A stretch of DNA of 17,119 bases from Gammaproteobacteria bacterium (GTDB taxonomy: Bacteria; Pseudomonadota; Gammaproteobacteria; Pseudomonadales; Litorivicinaceae): the NCBI GenBank assembly GCA_002717305.1, contig PBDH01000003.1:1-17119 (forward strand), written 5' to 3'. Made by a program: the position numbers and the translations under genes. Shown piece after piece: positions 7,882 to 15,627 of the stretch (position 1 is the stretch's first letter; each line of letters begins with the position of its first letter). The notes below the pieces were generated by a model. The model searched no databases. It saw only the letters and a list, made by a program, of their open reading frames with translations, and was not told where the DNA came from.

Positions 7882-8821
7882 ATGCATATCCGTAGAGGAC
7901 TTTCCCTTGTTCTTCTTACATTCTTCCCACTGGCCTTTGCAGAGACCTCTGGCACTCCCGTCCGGACCAATTCAGAGGCGGTTGCAAAGGGACGTCCCGA
8001 TTTCCTCGTCCAAGGCGAGTGCCGAGGCAAGACCCATGGTTTGCGGATCGTCTCGGCACAGGGAAACAAATTTTACCCGTCTCGAAATAGTGGCGTCCTT
8101 TCCGGAGCCGGTTGGGATGAATCCCAGATTGAGCACCTATGGGGCGATCTCTCAGATACACAGCGTTGGATAATTGGGTTCACGCCCATTGAGCTTCGTA
8201 ACCTCGGAAAGACAAAATCTCCTCCGGGTTCGATTATCCTCTTCGATGGTTCCAACACCAATGAATGGAAGGACGGCAAAATGCCAGATGGCGTACTCGC
8301 TACCGGCACGGCTAGCAAACGCACCTTCCAAGACTTTACCCTGCACTTTGAGTTTCGCAACCCGTTCAAACCGAATCTCACTCTCGGCCATCGCGACAGA
8401 GGTAACAGCGGCATTTACATTTTTGGGTCCCATGAGCTCCAAATCTGGGATACATTGGGATTGAAGTTTGACAAGAACGTCTGGAACGAAGCACCTCTCG
8501 AGACCGAACCGGATCCCTGGCGCGGGAGTCTCTACAAGTTCAAAAAACGGATGTTAATATGCGCTTTCCTTCTCTCGCCTGGCAGAGCTAAGATAACCCG
8601 TTCCAGGTGCCGCGTCTCGAGAGCGGCGTCAAAGCAGAAAACGCCCGTATATCAGTCATCCCCAACGGCGTCCTCATACACGACGACATCGAGCTTCTTG
8701 GAGGAACTGGCGCCGGTGGAAGCTGCCTGAAATCCCCAAAGGAATCCCCGATCTTCATGCCCATGGGAATCCCAACCACTTCCGAAATATCTGGATCGTA
8801 GAAAATAGTTTAGATTCTTAA
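7882..8821 (+). pseudogene. DUF1080 (3-keto-disaccharide hydrolase-like) gene broken by two indels and a stop
   Basis: The start ATG 7882 is followed by a signal peptide (LSLVLLTFFPLAFA). The first 220 residues read normally, including ILFDGSNTNEWK, TFQDFTLHFEFRNPF, and RGNSGIYIFGSHELQIWDT, the DUF1080 jelly-roll core (PF06439). Lesion 1: after LYKFKK the frame moves at the A6 run 8542-8547, and the family sequence resumes as TDVNMRFPSLAWQS in the -1 frame. Lesion 2: TAA 8589-8591 stands where Tyr is expected (WQSYDIPFQVPRL restored), with an AAC for ATC two codons on. Lesion 3: near 8718-8720 one base is lost, and LPEIPKGIPDLHAHGNPNHFRNIWIVE resumes in a third frame, ending at TAA 8819-8821. 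The zero frame itself stops at 8730. Members act on sugar derivatives outside the cytoplasm; here function is presumably lost. Confidence 0.85.
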
Positions 8822-8826
8822 TTGAA

Positions 8827-9417
8827 ATGAAAGGTATTCATCCAAGTCATCTGATACTCCTATTGTTAGACCTTCTGCTTGCGGGATGTGCGAGTATGGG
8901 GCCACAGGACACCGACCAATATATTTTTCTGGATAAGACCGAGACTCTATTTGTGCAATTCGAGCATAGAGCGAGCCCAATCTATCAGATTAACATGCCC
9001 GATGTAGCGAATTCCATGGAAAAGAATCGCCGCGAAGACTTCAGAGTGGTACTAGCCAATCTACTCTACGCTTATCAGCTTCCTATCGAAATTCGTATCT
9101 TAGAAGAGCGAGAAAATCCGGGGCCGGGCCCATTGCTGGAAATTCATGCCTTTCGATTCGAGCAAGACAATTCCGGTGACTTAGTTGCGGTTATCAGCGC
9201 CAAGCTCTCAAAGTACGGACAATTGAATACACTAGGAACTTACAATCACAGAGACACTCCCCCTCCGGGAGGAAATCGACAGATGATGGACAAGGCCTTT
9301 CGTGATGTAATCCGAAAGCCTCTCAGAGAGATGTTGGACGACTTGCAGCAGCACTTCCCTACTCCTGAGGAGATGGAGATTATCAACGAGCGTCTGAGGC
9401 CACTTGGTCAAGAGTAG
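8827..9417 (+). CDS. Putative lipoprotein of unknown function
   Basis: A 196-aa protein with a lipoprotein signal: a hydrophobic stretch LILLLLDLLLAG followed by Cys21 in a LLAGC lipobox. The residue after Cys is Ala, which in enterobacterial rules favours the outer membrane. The mature part is mostly soluble and rich in charged residues, with a central block LLEIHAFRFEQDNSGDLVAVISAKLSKYG that looks like beta strands and a C-terminal helix-rich stretch (KPLREMLDDLQQHFPTPEEM). I do not recognise the family; it slightly recalls small envelope lipoproteins that report variable-range complexes. It begins 5 nt after the end of the broken DUF1080 gene, so it was probably in the same transcript as the sulfatase and DUF1080 genes. 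The frame is intact, in contrast to the two genes upstream. Confidence 0.7.
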   Translation: MKGIHPSHLILLLLDLLLAGCASMGPQDTDQYIFLDKTETLFVQFEHRASPIYQINMPDVANSMEKNRREDFRVVLANLLYAYQLPIEIRILEERENPGPGPLLEIHAFRFEQDNSGDLVAVISAKLSKYGQLNTLGTYNHRDTPPPGGNRQMMDKAFRDVIRKPLREMLDDLQQHFPTPEEMEIINERLRPLGQE

Positions 9418-9479
9418 CTTTATTAATTTCGGATTCTGAATTCCGACCGCAATTAGATTCTAGAAATCCAAGGACTACG

Positions 9480-9535
9480 AACCCCAGCAGCATTCAGGTT
9501 CGATAGCGGCAATAGTTTCAATGCACCTGGGGCTT
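9480..9535. repeat. Imperfect inverted repeat, possible terminator or relic of a hairpin element
   Basis: AACCCCAGCAGCATT (9480-9494) is nearly the reverse complement of AATGCACCTGGGGCTT (9520-9535), allowing one single-base gap and two mismatches, with a loop of about 25 nt. It lies 62 nt after the lipoprotein stop. There is no T-run directly after it, so it is not a classical intrinsic terminator. Confidence 0.35.
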
Positions 9536-9747
9536 GGTAAGATTCCTCACAAAATGCCGTCGGGAAATATTGGTGCTTACACCCGTGTCGCGTGAACTAC
9601 CTTTCATTTTGCGTGTTCGGCTATTTTATATTATCATCGATTTCGGACTTTGGCGATTTCCCACTATTTCGCATCATCTTAATTTAAAGTATCCAATTTT
9701 TCTTTACAATTTATAATCATTTTATAATAAAATGAAACTAATTAACC

Positions 9748-9869
9748 TTAACCACAAAAACACAAGGTTTGCAAGAAATAAGGCAGTTGAACGACAGGAC
9801 GAACGATTAAACTAATTAGAGGATATCGTAAGCTACTAATTTTGTATTTCTTGTGCTTTTTGTAGTTAA
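9748..9869. mobile_element. 122-bp MITE-like inverted-repeat element
   Basis: TTAACCACAAAAACACAAG (9748-9766) and the reverse complement of 9850-9869, TTAACTACAAAAAGCACAAG, match except for one substitution and one extra base. The similarity goes on inward with AAATA after a small insertion. The ends enclose about 80 bp without a gene. Termini of the type TTAACCACAAAAA...CACAA recur between genes in this phylum, as far as I recall often beside GxxExxY genes, but no such gene is here. Read as a small non-autonomous element or a deletion derivative; target-site duplications are not clear. Confidence 0.55.
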
Positions 9870-9935
9870 AATCTCCAATAGAATTTGAGATAGTCCAGGT
9901 TGAGAAGTCTATAGTCACGTAACCTGAAGATCCGA

Positions 9936-11459
9936 CTAGCGATTTAAAAATATCGGTGAACACCATGCCCACTGATCGTTGCGCTGTCGCACACGCATAT
10001 AGTAGGAGCTGCATTCCCTTTCACTATCCTCCCATTCCCCGGACCATTTCCACTGATTCGACGAGGGTGCACGATTGAAACGCCAAGCAGGGGAATCAAT
10101 ATCCTTCATTACTCCCGAGCGAGCTCCATCCATCAATGCGATCAACGGCCACTCAACTCGCCTGCCATTGAGGTTTGCCCAAACGGTTGCGTCTCGTGGC
10201 ATACTCACTTCTAAACACACCCCTTGTGAAAGATTGGTTGAATTATTCGGATTACCGCTCGTGACGGTAACAAATCGAACGCACTGATCTCCTGTCTCCA
10301 GTACCTTACTGATGTAGTAGCTACCCGTGTCCTTCGCTTCCACGGGCGATACCACTTCACGTCCGCGGAAGCGCGGCTCCACCGATTTAATTTCGCCATC
10401 CGTCAATCCCAACTCAACCTCCCAATTACAGGTTTTGTGACGGGCACCCCAACCAAGCTCCAAATAGATCTTCGTATGAACAAGATCGTCATTGGTTTCG
10501 CCAGTGGGTTCCATTTCATATTGTGAAAAACGCTTCACCAATTCGCCATCGCGCAAGATGTCTACGCAATCGATGGCCCCGCCGGCTTGTAGGGAAAATT
10601 CGATACGTCTCTTTTCAGAAGCCGCAATCTCTGATCCCATAGGCAGGCCGTTCACTGCGAACCGCAAATCCATTCGGTCGCCAGTCAAAGCGAACATACG
10701 ACGCTTCAATAATGCGTCCCAGACATCTTCTCGATTGCCTGACTCCGCCCAAAGCCCAGTCATTCCATGCCCGTAGCTGCCAGGATGAGCGCTGTGATGA
10801 TCCGTACCGCCTGAAAATCCAAATTCATGCCCTTCCTTCAAACCATAATGAATTGTACTCTGCCAATCGCTTGGCCCCATGGAATGCAGAAACGGTTTAA
10901 TGTTCTCCGACGATTCAGAACAGCCGTGCATCGAAAGCATTTCAACAAAGGGAGCAAACTCGGGACTGAAGCTGTTCCAATCGATACCACGCGTACCTTT
11001 GAGATAGCCAAGATGGTGCGGCTGAGCAATGGCATCCCTACCCTGCTCTCGCAACGAACGCAGTTGATCGTGCAATTCTTCCAGATCTCTTGGATACAAT
11101 ATCTCTCCCTCCAAGTCCTTGTAAAGCATATTGCGATCGCCACAGGCGCCGAAGTGAACTTCAAAGCCTGGAAAGACAACGAAGTTTCCCTCATCGTTAA
11201 ACTGCTTCAACGTCTCCATCATCTTTGGCCAACCGGCCTTTAGCTTGGCGAAGCCCTCCTCATGGAAATCAATAATGTACTGAATTTCATCGTTCGGCTC
11301 CGGCATATCAGGCCAATGTGCGTGGCCGGTAATGCTCACAAAATCGAGCTGCTCACGAGCGTTGCTCAAAGCATCCTCCAAAGATCCATGGGCATAGGAG
11401 ATGCCGCAATGGTTGTGCATATCTCCAAAGAGAAGACTTAAATCTGAATAGGGATTCAT
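9936..11459 (-). CDS. PHP-like DUF3604 family protein
   Basis: A 507-aa protein. The N-terminal half is a PHP-type metal-binding fold: GDMHNHCGIS (H15, H17), SITGHAHW (H46, H48), FPGFEVHFG (E100), AQPHHLGY (H148, H149), and SGGTDHHSAHPG (D220, H221, H222). These are the usual metal ligands of PHP hydrolases. The C-terminal half is beta-rich and ends with YYMRVRQRNDQWAWCSPIFL, a typical DUF3604 ending (PF12228). The reaction is unknown; PHP domains usually hydrolyse phosphoesters. There is no signal peptide, so it is probably cytoplasmic unless the annotated start is wrong. The start ATG at 11459 has no clear ribosome-binding site. In these phyla DUF3604 genes occur next to sulfatases and sugar oxidoreductases, which agrees with the neighbourhood. 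Upstream on the same strand lies an aldo/keto reductase relic. Confidence 0.85.
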   Translation of the reverse strand: MNPYSDLSLLFGDMHNHCGISYAHGSLEDALSNAREQLDFVSITGHAHWPDMPEPNDEIQYIIDFHEEGFAKLKAGWPKMMETLKQFNDEGNFVVFPGFEVHFGACGDRNMLYKDLEGEILYPRDLEELHDQLRSLREQGRDAIAQPHHLGYLKGTRGIDWNSFSPEFAPFVEMLSMHGCSESSENIKPFLHSMGPSDWQSTIHYGLKEGHEFGFSGGTDHHSAHPGSYGHGMTGLWAESGNREDVWDALLKRRMFALTGDRMDLRFAVNGLPMGSEIAASEKRRIEFSLQAGGAIDCVDILRDGELVKRFSQYEMEPTGETNDDLVHTKIYLELGWGARHKTCNWEVELGLTDGEIKSVEPRFRGREVVSPVEAKDTGSYYISKVLETGDQCVRFVTVTSGNPNNSTNLSQGVCLEVSMPRDATVWANLNGRRVEWPLIALMDGARSGVMKDIDSPAWRFNRAPSSNQWKWSGEWEDSERECSSYYMRVRQRNDQWAWCSPIFLNR

Positions 11460-11592
11460 AGCGAAAAAGTTTTTTCAAAAGACCCTGTTGATCACCCGCT
11501 TATGGAACGCGATAACAGAACATCTGAATACGAATAAACCTAACCTTTTGATTTTCACAGACTTTTATCCAAACACTGGTATTTTTCCATTT

Positions 11593-11793
11593 TTATTCGA
11601 TTACATCTTTGATTTCTACAATGAATCTCGACTCCGACATATCCATAACCAATCGCTCCAGATCATTCCAGAATTGATCCGGAATCTCCACCGAGACCGC
11701 CTCTAGATTTTGCAATGCCTCTTCTGGATTGCTTACTCCCGGGATGATGGTTGAAACCATAGGATGGCACGGGAGACACTGTTTGTGGAAGGC
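11593..11793 (-). pseudogene. C-terminal relic of an aldo/keto reductase
   Basis: On the minus strand, the residues HPMVSTIIPGVSNPEEALQNL followed by EIPDQFWNDLERL correspond to the C-terminal part of aldo/keto reductases, where a late strand and loop read roughly HPxVSTVIPGxxxPEQxxxNL and help bind NADP. The open frame starts at 11841, but sequence before about residue 16 no longer resembles the family, and the catalytic Asp-Tyr-Lys-His part of the barrel (about 250 residues) is missing. KIAFHKQCLPC just before it looks like a damaged version of the usual LRFCLSHP segment. It lies upstream of the DUF3604 gene on the same strand. A truncated relic is the only sensible reading; expression as an enzyme is excluded. 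Confidence 0.65.
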
Positions 11794-12292
11794 TATTTTG
11801 CAGTAAATCCCCAGAATCAACCCACCAAAAGGAAATTCCATTCTTTACTTGAACGTTCATTTTACGAAAGCAGCAAGCGATAAAGCAAGTGCACAAAGTC
11901 GTTTCCCTGAAGGAGGACCACTGATAGAACAAAAAAGTCACCGGGAAGCCTAAAGAAATGCCTTTCTTTCGCGGGAAAAAGCGAATCCTCAAAATTGAGA
12001 ATAATGTATCAACTCGATTCGGACTTTGACGAGTCATCCAACCGTTTGAGCGTCTTCTCCCGCATCTCCGGCCAATTCAAAAATGAACCCCTGCTCGCAG
12101 AAAGCCAAAGTTACATGGCTCCCTGTTCAATAAGGCACCCTACTACAAGCTGCGGTTTTATAGCCGTTATGAAGATTGATTCGGGAACGATACTTCGATG
12201 AAAGGTACACCAATCCTTGAAGACTCAGCTAAAAGCATCAGTCGTTCTCACATTAACGTAACCTAACCGCCAGGCTGGTCGTCCAATTTTTC
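11794..12292. other. Gene-poor stretch before the multicopper oxidase, including one degraded fragment
   Basis: No intact gene. The part 12004-12179 is described separately as a probable coding relic; 11794-12003 and 12180-12292 show nothing I can name. The promoter of the multicopper oxidase gene should lie in the last part. Confidence 0.4.
12004..12179 (+). pseudogene. Degraded coding fragment of unknown family
   Basis: One frame reads protein-like from the ATG at 12004 (FSRISGQFKNEPLLAESQSY, then MAP). The sequence then continues sensibly only in the -1 frame as LFNKAPYYKLRFYSRYED up to TGA 12177-12179. Adding one C to the CCC at 12121-12123 would join the two as MAPLFNKAPYYKLRFYSRYED, and the TGA could be a mutated TGG. 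After the stop the same frame continues as FGNDTSMKGTPILED. It resembles a beta-sandwich, carbohydrate-binding-like segment of exported proteins, but I cannot name a family. Moderate to low confidence that this was once coding. Confidence 0.4.
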
Positions 12293-13843
12293 ATGAAAAC
12301 GGGTAGTACCACGATGACGACTCAGGATAAACATAAACCAACTTCTATCAAATATGCCAAGAGAGCCTTAATGGGCCTTTTCCTTGTATTGATCGTTTTC
12401 TTACCAATCGCCCACTATCTAATCTATGTGCACACGGCAAACGGTGGACTCACATTCTCTAATTCTCTAAGAATTCCCGAGCTGCTTACTTTTAAGGACA
12501 AGGGCGGTCAGAAGGTCTTCGAATTGAAAGCACAATACGGCTACTCAGAATTCCTTAAAGTAGGAAAGACTGAAACGATGGGATACAACGGCAATTTTCT
12601 TGGGCCTACTATTCGGGTGGATAAGGGGGATGAGGTAGTCATCAACGTCGCCAATCAACTAGATGAAATGACCACTGTCCATTGGCATGGCATGCACGTG
12701 CCGCCCGACATGGATGGCACGCCTCACCAAATGATCCCTGCCGGAGGGACTTGGCAGGCACGGTTTCCCATTTTGAATGAGGCGTCCACGATGTGGTATC
12801 ACCCTCACCCTCACGGCAAGACTGCCCAACAAGTCTATCGTGGACTTGCGGGGCTCTTCATCATAGATGATGAAAATAGCAAAAGTCTCGAACTACCAAG
12901 CCAGTACGGGATCGACGACATTCCCCTCGTAATACAAGAGCGGCTTTTCGACAAAGACGGATCACAGCGATACGAACTGAATCGGGGCGCCTACTATGGC
13001 GACACCATCCTCGTAAACGGGACTCACAATCCGCATGTTACGGTTCCCGCACGCAATGTCCGATTTCGACTTCTAAACGGGTCGAATGCACGAGCATACC
13101 ACTTTGGATTCAATGATGATCGCCCGTTTTATCAAATCGCCACCGACGGGGGGCTTTTGGAATCCCCGCACTTGACGAAACGACTCAGACTCTCACCCGG
13201 CGAGCGAGCGGAAATCGTCGTAAATCTTTCCGATGGGAAAGAGACCCTGCTAAAAAGCTTTCCCGAGGATGAAGTAATACTCTTGGCCGAAGCGGTTTTT
13301 GCAGATGGCATCGGAAATGGTCATTTCGAGATTCTCAAAATTATTCCCGAACCGACAAATGCAGAGCCGACTGACTTGCCTCATACACTCAACAAAATTG
13401 AACGCTGGCGACCCGAGGATGCGGTCCAGACTAGGCGAATGGTATTGGGCGGATCCATTCGGGAAGGGCGTCCTCCTCCAGGGCCCGGACCCAGAATACC
13501 GATCAACGGAAAGTTGATGGATATGGGCAGAGTCGATGAGGTAGTAAGGTTAGGCGATATCGAGATCTGGGAAATTGTAAACCGCGGGGGCCAAGCCCAC
13601 CCGTTTCACATTCATGATGTTCAATTTCTGATTTTGGATCGCGATGGAACACCAACTGACCCTAGCGAATCTGGCTGGAAAGACACTGTTCTGGTTGAAA
13701 CCAATGAGACCGTGCGATTCATCACTCAATTCAATACCTACGCTAATCCAGATATTCCATACATGTATCATTGCCACATCCTAGAGCACGAAGATGGCGG
13801 TATGATGGGCCAATTCCTAGTCATCGATCCAGAGGCAGAGTAG
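12293..13843 (+). CDS. Membrane-anchored three-domain multicopper oxidase
   Basis: A 516-aa protein with one N-terminal membrane segment (about residues 25-46, ALMGLFLVLIVFLPIAHYLI) after a basic start, so it is probably anchored with the enzyme in the periplasm. All copper ligands are visible: TVHWHG (H130, H132), WYHPHPHG (H170, H172), HPFHIH (H436, H439, H441), and HCHILEHEDGGM (H493, C494, H495, H499, axial M504). This is the full set for the T1 centre and the trinuclear cluster. The family couples one-electron oxidation of substrates (metals, phenols, bilirubin-like compounds) to four-electron reduction of oxygen to water. The layout is of the CotA/CueO/bilirubin-oxidase type rather than the two-domain type. 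No methionine-rich copper insert as in CueO is seen. A second possible start is the ATG at 12314. Confidence 0.93.
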   Translation: MKTGSTTMTTQDKHKPTSIKYAKRALMGLFLVLIVFLPIAHYLIYVHTANGGLTFSNSLRIPELLTFKDKGGQKVFELKAQYGYSEFLKVGKTETMGYNGNFLGPTIRVDKGDEVVINVANQLDEMTTVHWHGMHVPPDMDGTPHQMIPAGGTWQARFPILNEASTMWYHPHPHGKTAQQVYRGLAGLFIIDDENSKSLELPSQYGIDDIPLVIQERLFDKDGSQRYELNRGAYYGDTILVNGTHNPHVTVPARNVRFRLLNGSNARAYHFGFNDDRPFYQIATDGGLLESPHLTKRLRLSPGERAEIVVNLSDGKETLLKSFPEDEVILLAEAVFADGIGNGHFEILKIIPEPTNAEPTDLPHTLNKIERWRPEDAVQTRRMVLGGSIREGRPPPGPGPRIPINGKLMDMGRVDEVVRLGDIEIWEIVNRGGQAHPFHIHDVQFLILDRDGTPTDPSESGWKDTVLVETNETVRFITQFNTYANPDIPYMYHCHILEHEDGGMMGQFLVIDPEAE

Positions 13844-13992
13844 ATATCGGTTTCATTAATTCCTTTTCGACCGAGATTGTGCCCAGTATAGCAATTGGTG
13901 GTATCACGCATGATATCAGGACCCAGGTACAAGCTGCTGTTTGATGGCGAATGAGGGTTGATTCCGTAAAGAGTCGCAGCAATGTTTGGGTA

Positions 13993-15414
13993 ATGTACCT
14001 TTTCAAACGCTTCCCAGTCATCCCATCATCAAGAATTGCCGCGTTTCTGCTGGCCACCACTACGGTGTTTCCTCTCAACGCGGACCCACACATGCATCGC
14101 TGGGAGGAAGCCGGAAGGGACCCAGATCGAATTGCCCTCACATGGACCGGTGATCCTGCCACATCAATCGCGATAAGCTGGCGAACCAGCTCCGACATAG
14201 GCGAGGCTTTTGCTGAAATCGCCCTCTCCACCTCAGAGCCACGATTCGATTTCCACTCCAGTCGTCAAAAGGCAAAAACGGAATCTTTGGAGCTCAGTTC
14301 CATACCGGAAAACCATCAAGACGAAGTAAACTACCACTCGGTAGCATTTGAAGATCTTAAACCAAGCACAAAATACCTCTACCGCGTGGGAGACGGAGGT
14401 GACTTTTGGAGCGAATGGGTCGAGTTCCGCACCGCCTCCGACAAATCGGAACCGTTTAGTTTTGTCTACTTTGGAGATGCTCAAAACGACGTTCTTTCGC
14501 ATTGGTCACGAGTCATTCGGGCCGCTTATGCCAAAGCGCCTACCGCCGGGTTTTTCCTCCATGCCGGTGATCTTATAAACGATGGGCATTTCGACGAACA
14601 ATGGGGACAGTGGTTCAAGGCGGGAGGTTGGGTTCACTCTTCAATTCCTAGCGTCGTAGTGACGGGGAATCATGAATACCGGCCCTTACCGAATCGTGAA
14701 GCTGGCACCCGCTATCTAGCCCTTATGTGGCAACCTCAATTTCAACTTCCTACCTACGATGTCCTGCCTACTGAACTGGCCGAAACTGTTTACTATCACG
14801 ACTACCAGGGTGCCCGTATCATCGTTCTGAATTCGAATGCGATGCACGAACAGCAGGTCGAATGGCTAGACCAGCGTTTGGAAGAAAACCCAGGGGAATG
14901 GTCCATCGTTACCTTCCACCACCCCATGTTTTCCTCGGGCAAAAATAGGGACAACCAAGCGATGCGAGATCTTTGGAAACCAGTCCTGGACAAACACAAA
15001 GTGGATCTTGTCCTACAGGGGCACGACCACACGTATGCCCGCGGTCATATTCCCGTTAGCATGCGCACCAACAGCAAGAGCCAGAACGTTCAAACCATGT
15101 ACATAAATTCGGTGAGTGGCCCCAAAATGTATGAATTCATGGAGACGGGTTGGGATGTCTATGCACCAGAAGGCGTTGTACTCGATCGCAGTGCTGAGAA
15201 CAGCCAGTTTTTTCAAGTGGTTTCTATTGATGGGTCAAAACTGACCTATAAGGCGTTCACCGCCAACGGGCTACTCTATGACGCTTTTCAATTGATCAAA
15301 AAGAGCAATGGGCCCAAACGGATTTCTCGTCTACCCGTGGATGTCGACAAAGAATACCGATACGAAAATACCGGCCCTTACGGCAGGGGGCCAGCGAAAG
15401 CAATCACCAAGTAG
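13993..15414 (+). CDS. Secreted purple-acid-phosphatase-like metallophosphoesterase
   Basis: From the ATG at 13993 the 474-aa protein has a signal peptide (RIAAFLLATTTVFPLNA, cleavage near residue 30). A purple-acid-phosphatase-type fibronectin-III domain follows (about 43-147: RIALTWTGDPATSIAISWRT and LKPSTKYLYRVGDGG). The calcineurin-like phosphoesterase domain has GDAQ (D162), HAGDLINDG (D193), TGNHEY (N226, H227), FHHPMFSSG (H309, H310), and QGHDHTYAR (H344, H346). These residues bind the dinuclear metal centre. It should release phosphate from esters outside the cytoplasm; the natural substrate is unknown. The frame is open to an ATG at 13951, but the shorter form gives a normal signal peptide. 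It lies 149 nt after the multicopper oxidase on the same strand, so shared transcription is possible. Confidence 0.9.
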   Translation: MYLFKRFPVIPSSRIAAFLLATTTVFPLNADPHMHRWEEAGRDPDRIALTWTGDPATSIAISWRTSSDIGEAFAEIALSTSEPRFDFHSSRQKAKTESLELSSIPENHQDEVNYHSVAFEDLKPSTKYLYRVGDGGDFWSEWVEFRTASDKSEPFSFVYFGDAQNDVLSHWSRVIRAAYAKAPTAGFFLHAGDLINDGHFDEQWGQWFKAGGWVHSSIPSVVVTGNHEYRPLPNREAGTRYLALMWQPQFQLPTYDVLPTELAETVYYHDYQGARIIVLNSNAMHEQQVEWLDQRLEENPGEWSIVTFHHPMFSSGKNRDNQAMRDLWKPVLDKHKVDLVLQGHDHTYARGHIPVSMRTNSKSQNVQTMYINSVSGPKMYEFMETGWDVYAPEGVVLDRSAENSQFFQVVSIDGSKLTYKAFTANGLLYDAFQLIKKSNGPKRISRLPVDVDKEYRYENTGPYGRGPAKAITK

Positions 15415-15459
15415 GGTCTCAATTAATTAGATACCCCAGACAGCTCTCTGATAAATCGC

Positions 15460-15551
15460 ATGAAATAGGTGACATTGGAACAGGCTGGGTCGCAGAACTT
15501 CATCTCGATGCGCTACGGCAAATTGAAGGGGCGGAAGTGGTAGCTACATGA
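15460..15551 (+). pseudogene. N-terminal relic (about 30 codons) of a second Gfo/Idh/MocA oxidoreductase
   Basis: From 15468 the plus strand reads GDIGTGWVAELHLDALRQIE, then GAEVVAT and a stop at 15549-15551. This is the very start of a Gfo/Idh/MocA Rossmann fold (GxIGxG, then HLDAL and the second strand GAEVVA). One extra A after the ATG at 15460-15462 would give MKIGDIGTGW, a normal start of such a gene, so the start is frameshifted and everything after about 30 residues is gone. It is not part of the complete oxidoreductase gene at 15628-16917, which is on the opposite strand and differs in sequence. Confidence 0.65.
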
Positions 15552-15627
15552 TTCCTCCTCCCGTCTTCTCCTACGAATACTGGTCATCCTGCATCCCGAA
15601 AACCCGGGCGTACCCTGTTATCAATTA

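Larger units (their letters stand above)
9418..9935. other. Intergenic region, AT-rich in its middle
   Basis: No gene is recognised between the lipoprotein gene and the convergent DUF3604 gene. The stretch 9600-9745 is strongly AT-rich. Two inverted-repeat structures, listed separately (9480-9535 and 9748-9869), account for part of the rest. A minus-strand open frame over 9748-10014 only shadows the end of the DUF3604 gene and the repeat. Confidence 0.5.

Noticed and set aside
10827..11243. 138-codon plus-strand open frame inside the DUF3604 gene
   Set aside because: It is antisense to a well-supported gene with all PHP ligands and shows no recognisable domain.
11663..12037. 124-codon minus-strand open frame
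   Set aside because: It lies in a different frame over the aldo/keto reductase relic and reads like random translation (Cys, Phe and Arg clusters with no motif).
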